Source: Brevibacillus borstelensis | Lineage (GTDB): Bacteria > Bacillota > Bacilli > Brevibacillales > Brevibacillaceae | Length of the DNA stretch: 43,931 nt | Assembly (NCBI RefSeq): GCF_003710865.1 | Contig: NZ_RHHO01000024.1 | Location: 1 to 43,931 of the forward strand | Reading direction: 5' to 3' | Part shown: in pieces, positions 1 to 8,070 of the stretch | Layout: each line of letters starts with the position of its first letter | How positions within the stretch are numbered: position 1 is the stretch's first letter | Program-made: the position numbers and the translations under genes | Notes under the pieces: generated by a model | Seen by the model: the letters and a program-made list of their open reading frames with translations, nothing else | Databases searched by the model: none | Told to the model about the DNA's origin: nothing

Positions 1-43
1 TTCAGTTCTCTACTCTACAGCCAAAGTATTCACTGTAAAAGCT

Positions 44-1342
44 TTAAGAGGAGAGCGGCTGTCTCACGTCCTTTTGGCGGTAAATTCCAAGGACCAGACC
101 CAGTATTGCCATGTGACTGATGAAGGTAAGACCGCCGTAGCTGATGAGCGGTATGGGTGCGGAAAAAAATGGGACCCACCCGATTGCCATCAAAATCCCC
201 CAAAAATACTCGGTAAAAAACATGGCCGCAAGTCCACACATAAGCAGTGCTCCGTAACGGTCGTTCGTTTGCTTGGCGGCTCGAAACAGTCGCATCAGCA
301 AGAGCATGCCGATCAAGAGGACGCCGACCCCTGCAGCCAGCCCGAACGCGTACACCAGATAAACAAAAATGAAATCGGACCCCAGTGCTGCGGTATAACC
401 CAACCCCTCCAGCTTGGTACCGAAACCATGTCCCCACAAGCCTGCGGATCTGATTGCCTCCAGGGACCGAATCAGCATATATCCTCTCCCCATAGGTTCT
501 TCATACGGGTTGACCCAGTACAACAAGCGGTCTAGCTGATAGCGTTCCATCGTCAGAAGGAGTAATGCCACGGCTCCAATCAAGAGTGTGCCTAGGCTGA
601 TGCAAGCTTGACGCCTACTCGCCGGCGAGCGGAAAAGCAGAACGAAAAAACCGACGGAAAAAAGGATCCCGGCAAACAAGTCAGGTGCCTTGACATAAAA
701 CAGCAAAGGAACAAAATACAGCCCCAATACCAGCCACAGAGAGAGCTTCCTTTGCCAGTTCCAGTCTGAAAATATTCCCGCGAGCGAGATGATCAGCAAA
801 AACGGACTCAGTCTGACAATATCGATGGGTATGCCGATATCCAAGTACGGTTTTCCTGACATGGTCTTTCCTTGTGTAAACGCAAAAAAAACTGCGAGGA
901 GAGTACCCATATACATGAGCAGGCCGTAAGCTTTCATTTTGCTGTAATTGGCGTAAAGCAGGGCGACAAACGCAGCAATTCCAAAGCAGATAAAGACGAG
1001 CTGTCTCTTCAGGAACTTGATATCTTCGGGATTGCCCGCAATAAGTGAGAGCAGAACGAGGAGTCCGATCCCAATCAATGCCGCCACCATCCCGACGACA
1101 CTCCATTCCATCCGGGGCTTGTGTGCTTCATGCAGATGTTTTCCCACCGCGAACGGATCTCCCATTTCCGCCAGGGCTCGTTCGACAGCCTCGGCTTCCG
1201 TGCTGCCGGACTCCATCAAATCCTCCACCTTATCGGCGATGTGGCTCTCCAGCTCCAGCGTTACGGCTGGATGCACGTCCTTGCAGCGAATCTGAGAGCA
1301 GACCTGCCGTATGTATGCCTGAATCTTGTCGTTTGGCGTCAT
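44..1342 (-). CDS. HAAS-domain SEDS protein (FtsW/RodA/SpoVE family)
   Basis: A 432-residue membrane protein. Residues about 1-75 are soluble and helical and resemble the HAAS (DUF1700/permease-prefix) domain usually linked to PadR regulators. The rest is a polytopic SEDS domain, the family of lipid II glycan polymerases used in elongation, division and spore cortex synthesis. Visible family marks are the GLWGHGFG stretch, a GSDFIF motif matching the conserved Asp region of FtsW/RodA, and the C-terminal PLISYGG motif. The ATG overlaps the padR stop (ATGA), so translation is probably coupled. The HAAS domain makes it unlike housekeeping FtsW or RodA. A role in stress or sporulation wall synthesis is inference. 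Confidence 0.85.
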   Translation of the reverse strand: MTPNDKIQAYIRQVCSQIRCKDVHPAVTLELESHIADKVEDLMESGSTEAEAVERALAEMGDPFAVGKHLHEAHKPRMEWSVVGMVAALIGIGLLVLLSLIAGNPEDIKFLKRQLVFICFGIAAFVALLYANYSKMKAYGLLMYMGTLLAVFFAFTQGKTMSGKPYLDIGIPIDIVRLSPFLLIISLAGIFSDWNWQRKLSLWLVLGLYFVPLLFYVKAPDLFAGILFSVGFFVLLFRSPASRRQACISLGTLLIGAVALLLLTMERYQLDRLLYWVNPYEEPMGRGYMLIRSLEAIRSAGLWGHGFGTKLEGLGYTAALGSDFIFVYLVYAFGLAAGVGVLLIGMLLLMRLFRAAKQTNDRYGALLMCGLAAMFFTEYFWGILMAIGWVPFFSAPIPLISYGGLTFISHMAILGLVLGIYRQKDVRQPLSS

Positions 1343-1674
1343 GCCCGTCCCTCCCCAAGTACCTGATCAACAGCGGTGCGGAACGCGACCCACTCCTGTT
1401 TCTTTTCCTGCAGCCGTGCTTTTCCTTCTCTGGTGATCCGATAGTATTTCCGCTTCCGCTCGCCTTCGCCATCGCTCCAGTACGATTCGACAAGTCCCTC
1501 CGATTCCAGCGTGTGGAGGATAGGGTACAGGGTTCCTTCCTTCAAGGAAAGGATGCCGTTTGAGCTCTTTTCCATTTCTTTGCTCATCTCGTAGCCGTAC
1601 ATCGCTTTTCGTTCGAGAAGGGTCAGAATGAGGATGACCGTGCTGCCCTTCATCAGCTCCTTGTTGATTTTCAT
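1339..1674 (-). CDS. PadR-family transcriptional regulator
   Basis: A 111-residue winged-helix protein with the PadR pattern: an N-terminal helix-turn-helix around GYEMSKEME, LKEGTLYPILHTLESEGLVES as the recognition region, and a wing ending KYYRITREG, followed by a short C-terminal dimer helix. I chose ATG 1674 because AAAGGAGG sits six bases upstream; a longer frame from 1746 has no ribosome site. The stop overlaps the start of the HAAS/SEDS gene. PadR proteins commonly repress their own operon together with a HAAS partner gene, and a palindrome just upstream fits that. The inducing signal is unknown. Confidence 0.9.
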   Translation of the reverse strand: MKINKELMKGSTVILILTLLERKAMYGYEMSKEMEKSSNGILSLKEGTLYPILHTLESEGLVESYWSDGEGERKRKYYRITREGKARLQEKKQEWVAFRTAVDQVLGEGRA

Positions 1675-1701
1675 GATAGCCTCCTTTTGCATTGGAATTC
1701 G

Positions 1702-1722
1702 ATACATCGAATATCTATGTAT
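1702..1722. promoter_or_regulatory. PadR-type operator palindrome
   Basis: ATACAT, nine bases, ATGTAT: a perfect inverted repeat 28 bases upstream of the padR start. Its ATGT/ACAT spacing is typical of PadR-family operators. It probably overlaps the promoter of the padR-SEDS pair and serves autorepression (inference). Confidence 0.55.
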
Positions 1723-1844
1723 AATCATACAAGAAGCCAGCCGCATTCGTAAAGGGGGAATGGCAAGAATCGGTCGAAACGTTTTTGGTTCCTTTTCGTC
1801 AAACTTTATGTTGGATAGTCTCCATTCAGTCGCCTGAACAAAAA

Positions 1845-1868
1845 ACAGCAGCCCCAGATGGCCGCTGT
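1845..1868 (-). terminator. Rho-independent terminator (minus strand)
   Basis: On the minus strand an ACAGCGGCC / GGCTGCTGT stem with one mismatch and a six-base loop is followed by TTTTTTG. It lies just downstream of the isochorismatase relic and was probably its terminator. Confidence 0.65.
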
Positions 1869-1889
1869 CTGAAATCGCACCTGCTCTGC

Positions 1890-2148
1890 CGGGATGACGG
1901 TCATTCCCCTGTCGGGAGTCGCAAGGCGAAATCCCCTGGACAAACTGTCAGAACATCGATCCGTTTGCCATCATATCTCCGGGTATTCCTTCGTATTGGA
2001 TGTAAAAAATCGGAATGTGCGCTTCTTGTGCTTTTTCGATCAAGGTTTGAATCACCGCAAAGGTTTCTTCGGTCTTGTAAGTTCCCCAAAGTGGTCCAAC
2101 CTGCAAATCAATGAGGAGCAACGTGATTGCTGATCCGTCATGGGCAAT
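1890..2148 (-). pseudogene. Isochorismatase-fold cysteine hydrolase relic
   Basis: The minus strand encodes ITLLLIDLQVGPLWG, then FAVIQTLIEKAQEAHIPIFYIQYEG and a stop near 1948. The LLLIDLQ strand with its catalytic Asp and the IPIFYIQYE strand are typical of isochorismatase-family hydrolases. The frame has no start codon (it opens at an ATT after a TAA). After the stop, a short out-of-frame stretch resembles the domain's later PGxxxxLxxxxGE region. The catalytic Lys and Cys parts are missing, so the gene is dead. Confidence 0.65.
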
Positions 2149-2567
2149 ATCCCCTTTTTATCTCCAGTGGACAGAGAGTTACTTCCATTTTATCAAACGC
2201 TTTGCAATCAACATACCGTATAGCTGTCGAAGTATGTTTTCGAGCTTTTACGTGGGGTTTAACATTTTTGTCGATTCTTTTTATCTTGCGGAAAAAAATA
2301 ACTTTTTTCTTTTTAACGATTTGTAAATACATTTGCGATTGTACTTCTTATAATGGGAACGTACATAGGAAAGCTCTTCATATGAGGGACGGAAGGAGCG
2401 TTTGTCTTCGTGTGAAAACAATGTCGTTTTTTGGTGAAATCGCCTCAATCGAGGATTTTCCTTTCATATATACAAGTACACTAGAGGGGAAGGCAGACTG
2501 ATCATGACAAGAGGGCAGCAAGAGTCAATTACAGCAAGAGCAGCAACACGCAGAGGGGGTGGACGAG
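2149..2567. other. AT-rich intergenic leader upstream of the acetyltransferase
   Basis: About 420 bases without a convincing gene. A TATAAT at 2349-2354 could be the -10 of the acetyltransferase promoter, but no good -35 lies 17 bases upstream. The stretch just before the start is rich in AGCA and GAGG. The short open frames here have no ribosome site. Confidence 0.4.
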
Positions 2568-4754
2568 ATGCCTAAGCCGATCAAGGCAAACGGCCGCTAC
2601 ATGGCTGGCTTGGATGGGCTTAGAGCTTTGGCAGTGCTGGCCGTTATCGCTTACCACCTTCATCTGGATTGGACACCCGGAGGACTGCTGGGGGTCGGTG
2701 TATTTTTCGTTTTGTCCGGATATTTGATTACGGACATTCTCATCGCCGAGTGGAAACGAAGCGGCAGGCTCCATTTGGGCGATTTCTTGCTGAGGAGGGC
2801 GCGAAGGCTCCTGCCGGCGATGCTTGTCATGATGGCAGCGGTAGTTGGATGGCTTGCCATTAAGGATCCCTCCCGACTTTTGGCGATGAAAGAAGAAATC
2901 GGATCGGCGCTGCTCTATGTCAGCAACTGGTGGCTGATCTTTCATGAGGTTTCGTACTTCGAGAGCTTCGGTCCGCCTTCTCCGCTGGGCCATTTTTGGT
3001 CATTGGCTGTAGAGGAACAGTTTTACCTCATCTGGCCGCTGGTGCTCGTACTTGGGCTTAGCCTCCTGAGAAAACGGGGAAAGCTGCTCGGACTGACGCT
3101 GGCGGGAGCCGCCGCTTCAGCACTGGCGATGGGGCTGCTTTATGAGCCGGGGGCTGATCCGAGCCGGGTGTATTACGGGACTGACACCAGAGTTTTCGGT
3201 TTGCTCATCGGGGCTGCGCTCGCGATGGTATGGCCGAGCAGGAAGCTTTCCCACAACGTCTCGGCTGGCGTACGGTTGGCCCTCGATCTGGTCGGGGGAG
3301 CAGGTCTTTTGGTCGTCATTTCGATGATCTTCCATATAAATGAGTATGACGAGTTTCTCTATCAAGGCGGATTGGTCGTACTTTCTCTGGCAACGGCTGT
3401 CGTAGTAGCTGTGCTTGCCCACCCCGCCTCTTTGCTTGGCAAGCTGATGGGCGCAAAGCCTCTGCGGTGGTTTGGCGTTCGCTCGTACGGCATCTACCTG
3501 TGGCATTATCCCGTCATTGTGCTGACCAGCCCAGAGGTAAATACAGGGGGAGTGAACGTCCCGCTGGCATTTGTTCAGGTAACGGCAAGCGTCCTGCTCG
3601 CTGCCCTGTCGTGGAGATTCATTGAAGAACCGATTCGCCACGGCGGGTTGGGACGGTTGTGGAAACGCATCAAAGGACGGTCGGGGAGGAGCAGACGCGT
3701 CGCATGGATTGCTTCGATTGGGGCCTTGCTCGTGATCAGCCTTTCCTTTGCCGGGATGACGCATCTGTTCCCGATAGCTACCGCGAGTTCGTCTACTCCT
3801 GACAAGGTTTATGGCAAAACGGAAGCAGATCCAGCGTCCCTTGATCAAGCGCATGGGTCTGGAGCTGCTGCGGGAGCACAAACGCCCGGCGATGGAAAGG
3901 GACCCCAAACCCCAGGCAGTGCAGACAGTGCTGCTGCTGATAAAAGCGGACATGCAACAAAGCCGGCAGGCAATCAGGCAGTGAATGGAAAGCAAACCAA
4001 TCAGCCCGGCAGTGGAGAAAGCGCGAAGGATACGGTGGCGGCCGGAAAGAACGGCGCCAAGGACGGCAAGCAATCTCCTGCTGGTGGAAAGAATGCGTCA
4101 AAGGAGAAGCAGACCCCTTCAGCAGCAGACAAATCTCCGAATGCTGATGCCGCAACGGGCGACAAGCAATCAGCGGGCAACAGCCAAGGCACGAGCACAG
4201 ACCAACCCGACGGTTCGGCTGCGGAACAGCAGAAGGGCCAGGAGGGAAAAGCGGAAACACCTGTCATCGGGAACGGCCATGGCATTACCGTCATTGGGGA
4301 TTCCGTAATTCTCGACGCGGAGCCTTACTTAAAAGAGATGCTGCCGGGAATCGTCATCGACGGAAAGGTTGGCCGACAGATGTCCCAAGCGCTGGAAGTG
4401 GCCAACCGCCTCCATGCGGAAGGGAAACTGGGCAAAACCGTGGTGCTGGAGCTTGGTTCAAACGGTGCTTTCACGAAGAAGCAGATGGATTCACTCTTGC
4501 ACACACTCGGCAAAAACCGGCAGATCGTCCTGATCAACACCCGTGTCCCTCGTCCATGGGAGAGTACGGTCAACGAAGCACTGAAAGAGAGGGCCGACAG
4601 CTCTCCGCAAATTTCGCTGATCAACTGGCATGAGGCCAGCGCCAACCACGATGAGTATTTTGTAAAAGACGGCGTTCATCTCACCACCGAAGGAGCCAAG
4701 GTTTACGCATCGCTTTTGGCAAATGGCATCAAGAACCTCGGCGAAGAAAACTAG
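2568..4754 (+). CDS. OatA-like membrane O-acetyltransferase with SGNH domain
   Basis: About 728 residues in three parts. Residues 14-370 form an acyltransferase-3 membrane domain, with AYHLHLDW near residue 29 and SLAVEEQFYLIWPL near 145. Residues 405-565 are a low-complexity Ala/Gly/Ser/Lys/Gln linker. Residues 570-728 are an extracytoplasmic SGNH esterase-like domain with GDSV near 577 (nucleophile Ser) and DGVH near 701 (Asp and His). This matches peptidoglycan O-acetyltransferases of the OatA/YrhL type, which confer lysozyme resistance. ATG 2568 has GAGGGGG eight bases upstream; GTG 2559 is also possible. It is monocistronic, with a terminator right after the stop. The exact sugar substrate cannot be read from the sequence. 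Confidence 0.85.
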   Translation: MPKPIKANGRYMAGLDGLRALAVLAVIAYHLHLDWTPGGLLGVGVFFVLSGYLITDILIAEWKRSGRLHLGDFLLRRARRLLPAMLVMMAAVVGWLAIKDPSRLLAMKEEIGSALLYVSNWWLIFHEVSYFESFGPPSPLGHFWSLAVEEQFYLIWPLVLVLGLSLLRKRGKLLGLTLAGAAASALAMGLLYEPGADPSRVYYGTDTRVFGLLIGAALAMVWPSRKLSHNVSAGVRLALDLVGGAGLLVVISMIFHINEYDEFLYQGGLVVLSLATAVVVAVLAHPASLLGKLMGAKPLRWFGVRSYGIYLWHYPVIVLTSPEVNTGGVNVPLAFVQVTASVLLAALSWRFIEEPIRHGGLGRLWKRIKGRSGRSRRVAWIASIGALLVISLSFAGMTHLFPIATASSSTPDKVYGKTEADPASLDQAHGSGAAAGAQTPGDGKGPQTPGSADSAAADKSGHATKPAGNQAVNGKQTNQPGSGESAKDTVAAGKNGAKDGKQSPAGGKNASKEKQTPSAADKSPNADAATGDKQSAGNSQGTSTDQPDGSAAEQQKGQEGKAETPVIGNGHGITVIGDSVILDAEPYLKEMLPGIVIDGKVGRQMSQALEVANRLHAEGKLGKTVVLELGSNGAFTKKQMDSLLHTLGKNRQIVLINTRVPRPWESTVNEALKERADSSPQISLINWHEASANHDEYFVKDGVHLTTEGAKVYASLLANGIKNLGEEN

Positions 4755-4765
4755 CGGAAAACAAG

Positions 4766-4794
4766 AACCCCTTCCTGCGCTTGGAAGGGGTTTT
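4766..4794. terminator. Rho-independent terminator after the acetyltransferase
   Basis: A perfect ten-base stem, AACCCCTTCC / GGAAGGGGTT with a seven-base loop, followed by TTG. It lies between convergent genes and may also serve the PCYCGC lipoprotein gene. Confidence 0.8.
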
Positions 4795-4818
4795 GTCATA
4801 TGCTCCTGCAACCGAATC

Positions 4819-5310
4819 TTACGACGGCATGGGAGTCGGAGTCGGCTTTCCATAGCCGTCTTTATACGTATCGTCGATAAACGTGCGGATTTCTTTATCG
4901 GTTTTTCCATCCAGTTTCATCTTGGCAGAGACGACGGCGATTTCCATACATACGCCGCAGCGGGTGCCATGATCGTCCCAGACGATGGAGCCGTCTTCTT
5001 TTTCCTCTTTAATAAAGCAGTTTCCATTGTGCTGGTGGCCGGCACTTTCACCGCAGCCGCAGTAGCAAGGAATCACCTTGAGAAGCTCGCGATTGGCTGC
5101 AGCGACTTTATAGGCTGCGACGATTTGCGGGTCTTGGTTGTCCAAAAAGCTGGGCAGTTGATCCACCGAAGCGGTCATCTCCTGCAGGTCTCCATTTGGG
5201 GCGTGCTGCTGATGCGCTGCATGATCGCCCTGGGCTTTGTCTTGAGAGGCACAGCCGGAGACAAGGGCTGCAGCCATAAGACCAATTACAAAGAAATGTT
5301 TCCGTTTCAT
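4819..5310 (-). CDS. PCYCGC-motif lipoprotein
   Basis: A 163-residue predicted lipoprotein. It has an N-terminal KRK signal peptide with a lipobox ending VSGC (Cys 20), a short His-rich stretch (HAAHQQH), then a domain with VIPCYCGCGESAGH, a further Cys in NGNCF, and RCGVC. This is the PCYCGC family (Pfam DUF of that name) of Bacillota surface proteins, function unknown. The many Cys and His residues suggest metal or redox binding (inference). It is divergent from znuA, and the shared intergenic region holds a Zur-like box, which suggests zinc control. ATG 5310 has GGAGG ten bases upstream. Confidence 0.85.
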   Translation of the reverse strand: MKRKHFFVIGLMAAALVSGCASQDKAQGDHAAHQQHAPNGDLQEMTASVDQLPSFLDNQDPQIVAAYKVAAANRELLKVIPCYCGCGESAGHQHNGNCFIKEEKEDGSIVWDDHGTRCGVCMEIAVVSAKMKLDGKTDKEIRTFIDDTYKDGYGKPTPTPMPS

Positions 5311-5376
5311 CCTGGACAGACCTCCTTACCGGTATCATATCATAATGCGATGAAGAAATTGTGAAGAAACCGGCGC

Positions 5377-5397
5377 AAATCGGAATAAATCCTATTT
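5377..5397. promoter_or_regulatory. Zur-like box 1 of znuA
   Basis: A 21-base imperfect palindrome of the form AAATCGGAAT-A-AATCCTATTT. It follows the 10-1-10 layout of Bacillus Zur boxes (core TCGTAATnATTACGA). It covers the znuA -35, so bound Zur would block RNA polymerase. The znuC box has nearly the same sequence. Confidence 0.7.
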
Positions 5398-5423
5398 ACT
5401 TTATGGGCAGCTGCCCGTATAAT
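5395..5423 (+). promoter_or_regulatory. znuA: znuA sigma-A promoter
   Basis: TTTACT at 5395-5400, a 17-base spacer, and TATAAT at 5418-5423. The spacer contains a perfect 12-base palindrome, GGGCAGCTGCCC (5405-5416), of unknown role. Confidence 0.75.
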
Positions 5424-5441
5424 AAAAAACGGTTGAGATAC

Positions 5442-5462
5442 AAATCGGAATGATTATGAATT
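5442..5462. promoter_or_regulatory. Zur-like box 2 of znuA
   Basis: AAATCGGAAT-G-ATTATGAATT, a second 21-base Zur-type palindrome. It lies about 20 bases downstream of the -10, between promoter and ribosome site. Together with box 1 it brackets the promoter. Confidence 0.65.
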
Positions 5463-5482
5463 GTAAGAGGAGTGGAAGAAGG

Positions 5483-6595
5483 ATGAAAAAAACGATGCTG
5501 GCTACGCTGACGATTGTGACCGCATTGGCTATGGCTGGCTGTGGCACAGCAAATACTGCCAATACGTCTCCGCAAACGGATGAGGGAACATCCAAAATAA
5601 AAGTATATACGACGCTTTACCCGCTGGAGTATGCGGCCAAGCGGATCGCTGGCGAATATGCCGACGTGGCGAATATCGTACCAGCCGGAGTGGAGCCTCA
5701 TGATTTTGAGCCGACTGCCAAGGATATGGTCGCTCTGAGCAGTGCCGACCTGTTCATTTACAACGGGAGCGGGTTTGAGGCATGGGTGGACAACGCGGTA
5801 AAAGGCATGGACAAAAACAAGACGACAGTGGTCAATACAACGGAGGGACTTTCCCTGCTGGAAGCTGCGGGGGGACATGACCATGATCACGGACACGAGG
5901 GCGAGGCAGCCGAAGCAGGACATGACGACCACAAGGAAGGCTCCGGGGCTCAAGGACATGAGGAACACAAGGAAGGTTCCGAAGCCCAGGGTCACGAAGA
6001 ACACAAGCAGGATGCGGCTGCTGCCACTGGCTCTACCGAGGAGCATGCCCATGAGCACGAGCATGATCACGGCGGTACCGATCCCCACGTGTGGCTCGAT
6101 CCGACCATGCTGAAAGCACAGGCGGAGAAAATCAAGTCCGCTCTGGTTGAAAAGGACAAGGCGCATGCTGATGCCTACGAGAAGAACTACCAGCAGCTGG
6201 CCGCCGATCTGGATCAGCTGGACAAAGACTTTGCGGATATGGTAAGCAAATCCTCCAAAAAAGAGTTTATGGTCGCCCACAGCGCCTTTGCCTATCTGGC
6301 CAAGCGTTACGGACTGGAGCAGGTAGCAATCTCAGGGATTGATCCAGCCGACGAGCCGTCGCCGTCAGAGATGAAGGAGCTCGTCGAACACGTGAAGGAA
6401 CACAACATTTCGTATGTCCTGTTTGAGACCCTGGCGTCGCCGAAGGTAGCCGAAGTGATTGCCAAAGAAGCAGGCGTCCAAACGGGAACGCTTAATCCTC
6501 TGGAAGGCTTGACGGAGGAAGAGGCGAAAGCGGGGAAAGACTATCTCTCTATTATGAAAGACAACCTCGAAATGCTGCGTACGGCATTGAAATAG
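5483..6595 (+). CDS. znuA: Zinc ABC transporter substrate-binding lipoprotein
   Basis: A 370-residue cluster A-I metal-binding lipoprotein: signal peptide with lipobox MAGC, then two lobes. Probable zinc ligands are the His in VEPHDFEPT (near residue 70), the His in AHSAFAYLAKRYGL (near 264) and an acidic residue late in the second lobe. The loop at residues 131-200 is unusually long and packed with His, Asp and Glu (HDHDHGH, GHEEHKEG repeats, HAHEHEHDH) and ends in DPHVWLDP. Such loops capture or sense zinc in ZnuA/AdcA proteins. ATG 5483 has GGAAGAAGG upstream. Its transporter genes znuCB lie 3.4 kb away rather than adjacent. A Zur-controlled promoter is likely. Confidence 0.93.
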   Translation: MKKTMLATLTIVTALAMAGCGTANTANTSPQTDEGTSKIKVYTTLYPLEYAAKRIAGEYADVANIVPAGVEPHDFEPTAKDMVALSSADLFIYNGSGFEAWVDNAVKGMDKNKTTVVNTTEGLSLLEAAGGHDHDHGHEGEAAEAGHDDHKEGSGAQGHEEHKEGSEAQGHEEHKQDAAAATGSTEEHAHEHEHDHGGTDPHVWLDPTMLKAQAEKIKSALVEKDKAHADAYEKNYQQLAADLDQLDKDFADMVSKSSKKEFMVAHSAFAYLAKRYGLEQVAISGIDPADEPSPSEMKELVEHVKEHNISYVLFETLASPKVAEVIAKEAGVQTGTLNPLEGLTEEEAKAGKDYLSIMKDNLEMLRTALK

Positions 6596-6606
6596 GAAAA
6601 AGGAAC

Positions 6607-6656
6607 GGAAGCTGTCCTTGGCGATCCATAGAGCCAAAGGGGCAGCTTCCTTTTTT
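6607..6656 (+). terminator. Terminator of znuA
   Basis: A GGAAGCTGTCC / GGGGCAGCTTCC stem with a long loop, followed by TTTTTT. It is also between convergent genes. Confidence 0.8.
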
Positions 6657-6676
6657 CTATCTTTTATATCCGGATT

Positions 6677-7750
6677 TTACTGTTGCGGGGGCCAGACAAC
6701 TCCACCGCTTTGATCGATATAGCCCCATGCTGTACCCGTTTGCACGTTAGCCAGGCCATGATGAAAGTCGTAAGCAAAATCAAATTGAGCCGGAATGACG
6801 ATTTCTCCGCGTGCGTTGATAAACCCCCACTTTTCGTTAAGCTTTACTGCGGCAAGCCCCTCGGAAAAGGAACCCACCTCCGCAAATTGCGGGGCAATGG
6901 CTGTCTTTCCCGTCTTGTCGACAAATCCCCACCCTTGCCCTGTCTTGACCTCGGCCAATCCTTCGGAAAAAGCATGGGCCAATTCGTACGCGGGGGCTAT
7001 TTTCATCGTACCCTGTCGATCGATAAATCCCCATTTGCCGTCGAGCTTCACCGCTGCGAATCCCTCTTGAAAAGAATGTGCACTCTGGAAGGTGGGCGGG
7101 ATGACTGCCTTTCCGCTTTTGTCCAAAAAGCCGTATAGATTCCCTGTTTTTATAAAAGCCAAGCCTTCGGAGTAATCCCCCAGTTCTTGTACATTCGGAA
7201 ACGGGATCTCGAAAGCCGGTTCTCCAGATCGGTTGATAAAGCGGAAGGAGTCGTGATCATGGACAGCAGCCAGCCCCTCGTGAAAGCTTCCGGCGAATTT
7301 AAATTGCGGTGTGATGACGACTTTGCCGGTCCGATCAATATAACCCCATCCTTCTCCGTTCGGGACCCGTACCGCAGCCAGCCCTTCCGAAAAATCCTGT
7401 GCATCGGGAAATTGAAAATCGATTCGAACGCTTCCTTGTTTATCGATGTACCCCAGCTTCCGATCGTCATTTTCTACAATGGCGAGACCCTCTGAAAAGG
7501 CAAAACCTTGGAGAAATGACGGCTCGATAACGACCTGTCTGCTCCGGTTGATATATCCTGCATGGTCCCTTTGTCTAATGGGGAAAAGCGCGTCGTCTTC
7601 GCTTGAGGGCTTGCCCTGTTTGACTTGCCCGGCAGGAGTTGAATGCGGGGGTGCATGATCTGGCATTTCCGTTTGCGGCTTTGGGGGAGAGCATCCAACC
7701 AATATGACCAGCAGTAGCATTCCAAGAGTATATAGGCGAAATATACTCAC
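6677..7750 (-). CDS. WG-repeat lipoprotein
   Basis: A 357-residue lipoprotein. The signal peptide has a lipobox LVGC (Cys 20), then a Pro-rich spacer, then about nine WG (KWG/beta) repeats of roughly 33 residues. Typical units read WGFIDRQGTMKIAPAY and FSEGLAAVK. WG repeats form beta structures on bacterial surface proteins; no enzymatic role is known. The start is GTG 7750, with GGGGTGAG ten bases upstream. It sits between znuA and znuCB but nothing visible ties it to zinc. Repeat 4 is degenerate (FRFINRSGEPAFE). Confidence 0.85.
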   Translation of the reverse strand: MSIFRLYTLGMLLLVILVGCSPPKPQTEMPDHAPPHSTPAGQVKQGKPSSEDDALFPIRQRDHAGYINRSRQVVIEPSFLQGFAFSEGLAIVENDDRKLGYIDKQGSVRIDFQFPDAQDFSEGLAAVRVPNGEGWGYIDRTGKVVITPQFKFAGSFHEGLAAVHDHDSFRFINRSGEPAFEIPFPNVQELGDYSEGLAFIKTGNLYGFLDKSGKAVIPPTFQSAHSFQEGFAAVKLDGKWGFIDRQGTMKIAPAYELAHAFSEGLAEVKTGQGWGFVDKTGKTAIAPQFAEVGSFSEGLAAVKLNEKWGFINARGEIVIPAQFDFAYDFHHGLANVQTGTAWGYIDQSGGVVWPPQQ

Positions 7751-8022
7751 AGCGAAATCTCACCCCATGTATTTTCGAAATTTTACGTTTTGTTTTACGG
7801 ATGGTTATTGTCGCCAAAACACCTGTTTTATATAACAAACAAAGGGGAGTTCATTTTTACGATAATCACCTTTGTTCGATAATAATCCCTCAATTCTGGT
7901 ATTTATCCCTGTATTTACAATTAGTATGACGGTAATTACACCGGTTTGTTTCGCAAAAGAGAGATAAATAATCCTCAAAATTTCCTGATTCACGAAGGAT
8001 GGGCTTGTAGAGCTGCCAAGCA
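7751..8022. other. AT-rich intergenic region without a convincing gene
   Basis: Between the WG lipoprotein promoter and the MFS terminator. Two short minus-strand frames exist but lack ribosome sites and recognisable composition. I see nothing more in it. Confidence 0.4.
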
Positions 8023-8062
8023 CAAAAAAACCGGAATCGGTTCGGCCCTCCTGATTCCGGTT
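8023..8062 (-). terminator. Terminator of the MFS gene (minus strand)
   Basis: A perfect ten-base stem, AACCGGAATC / GATTCCGGTT, followed on the minus strand by TTTTTGTG, directly after the MFS stop. Confidence 0.85.
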
Positions 8063-8070
8063 GTATTCGT

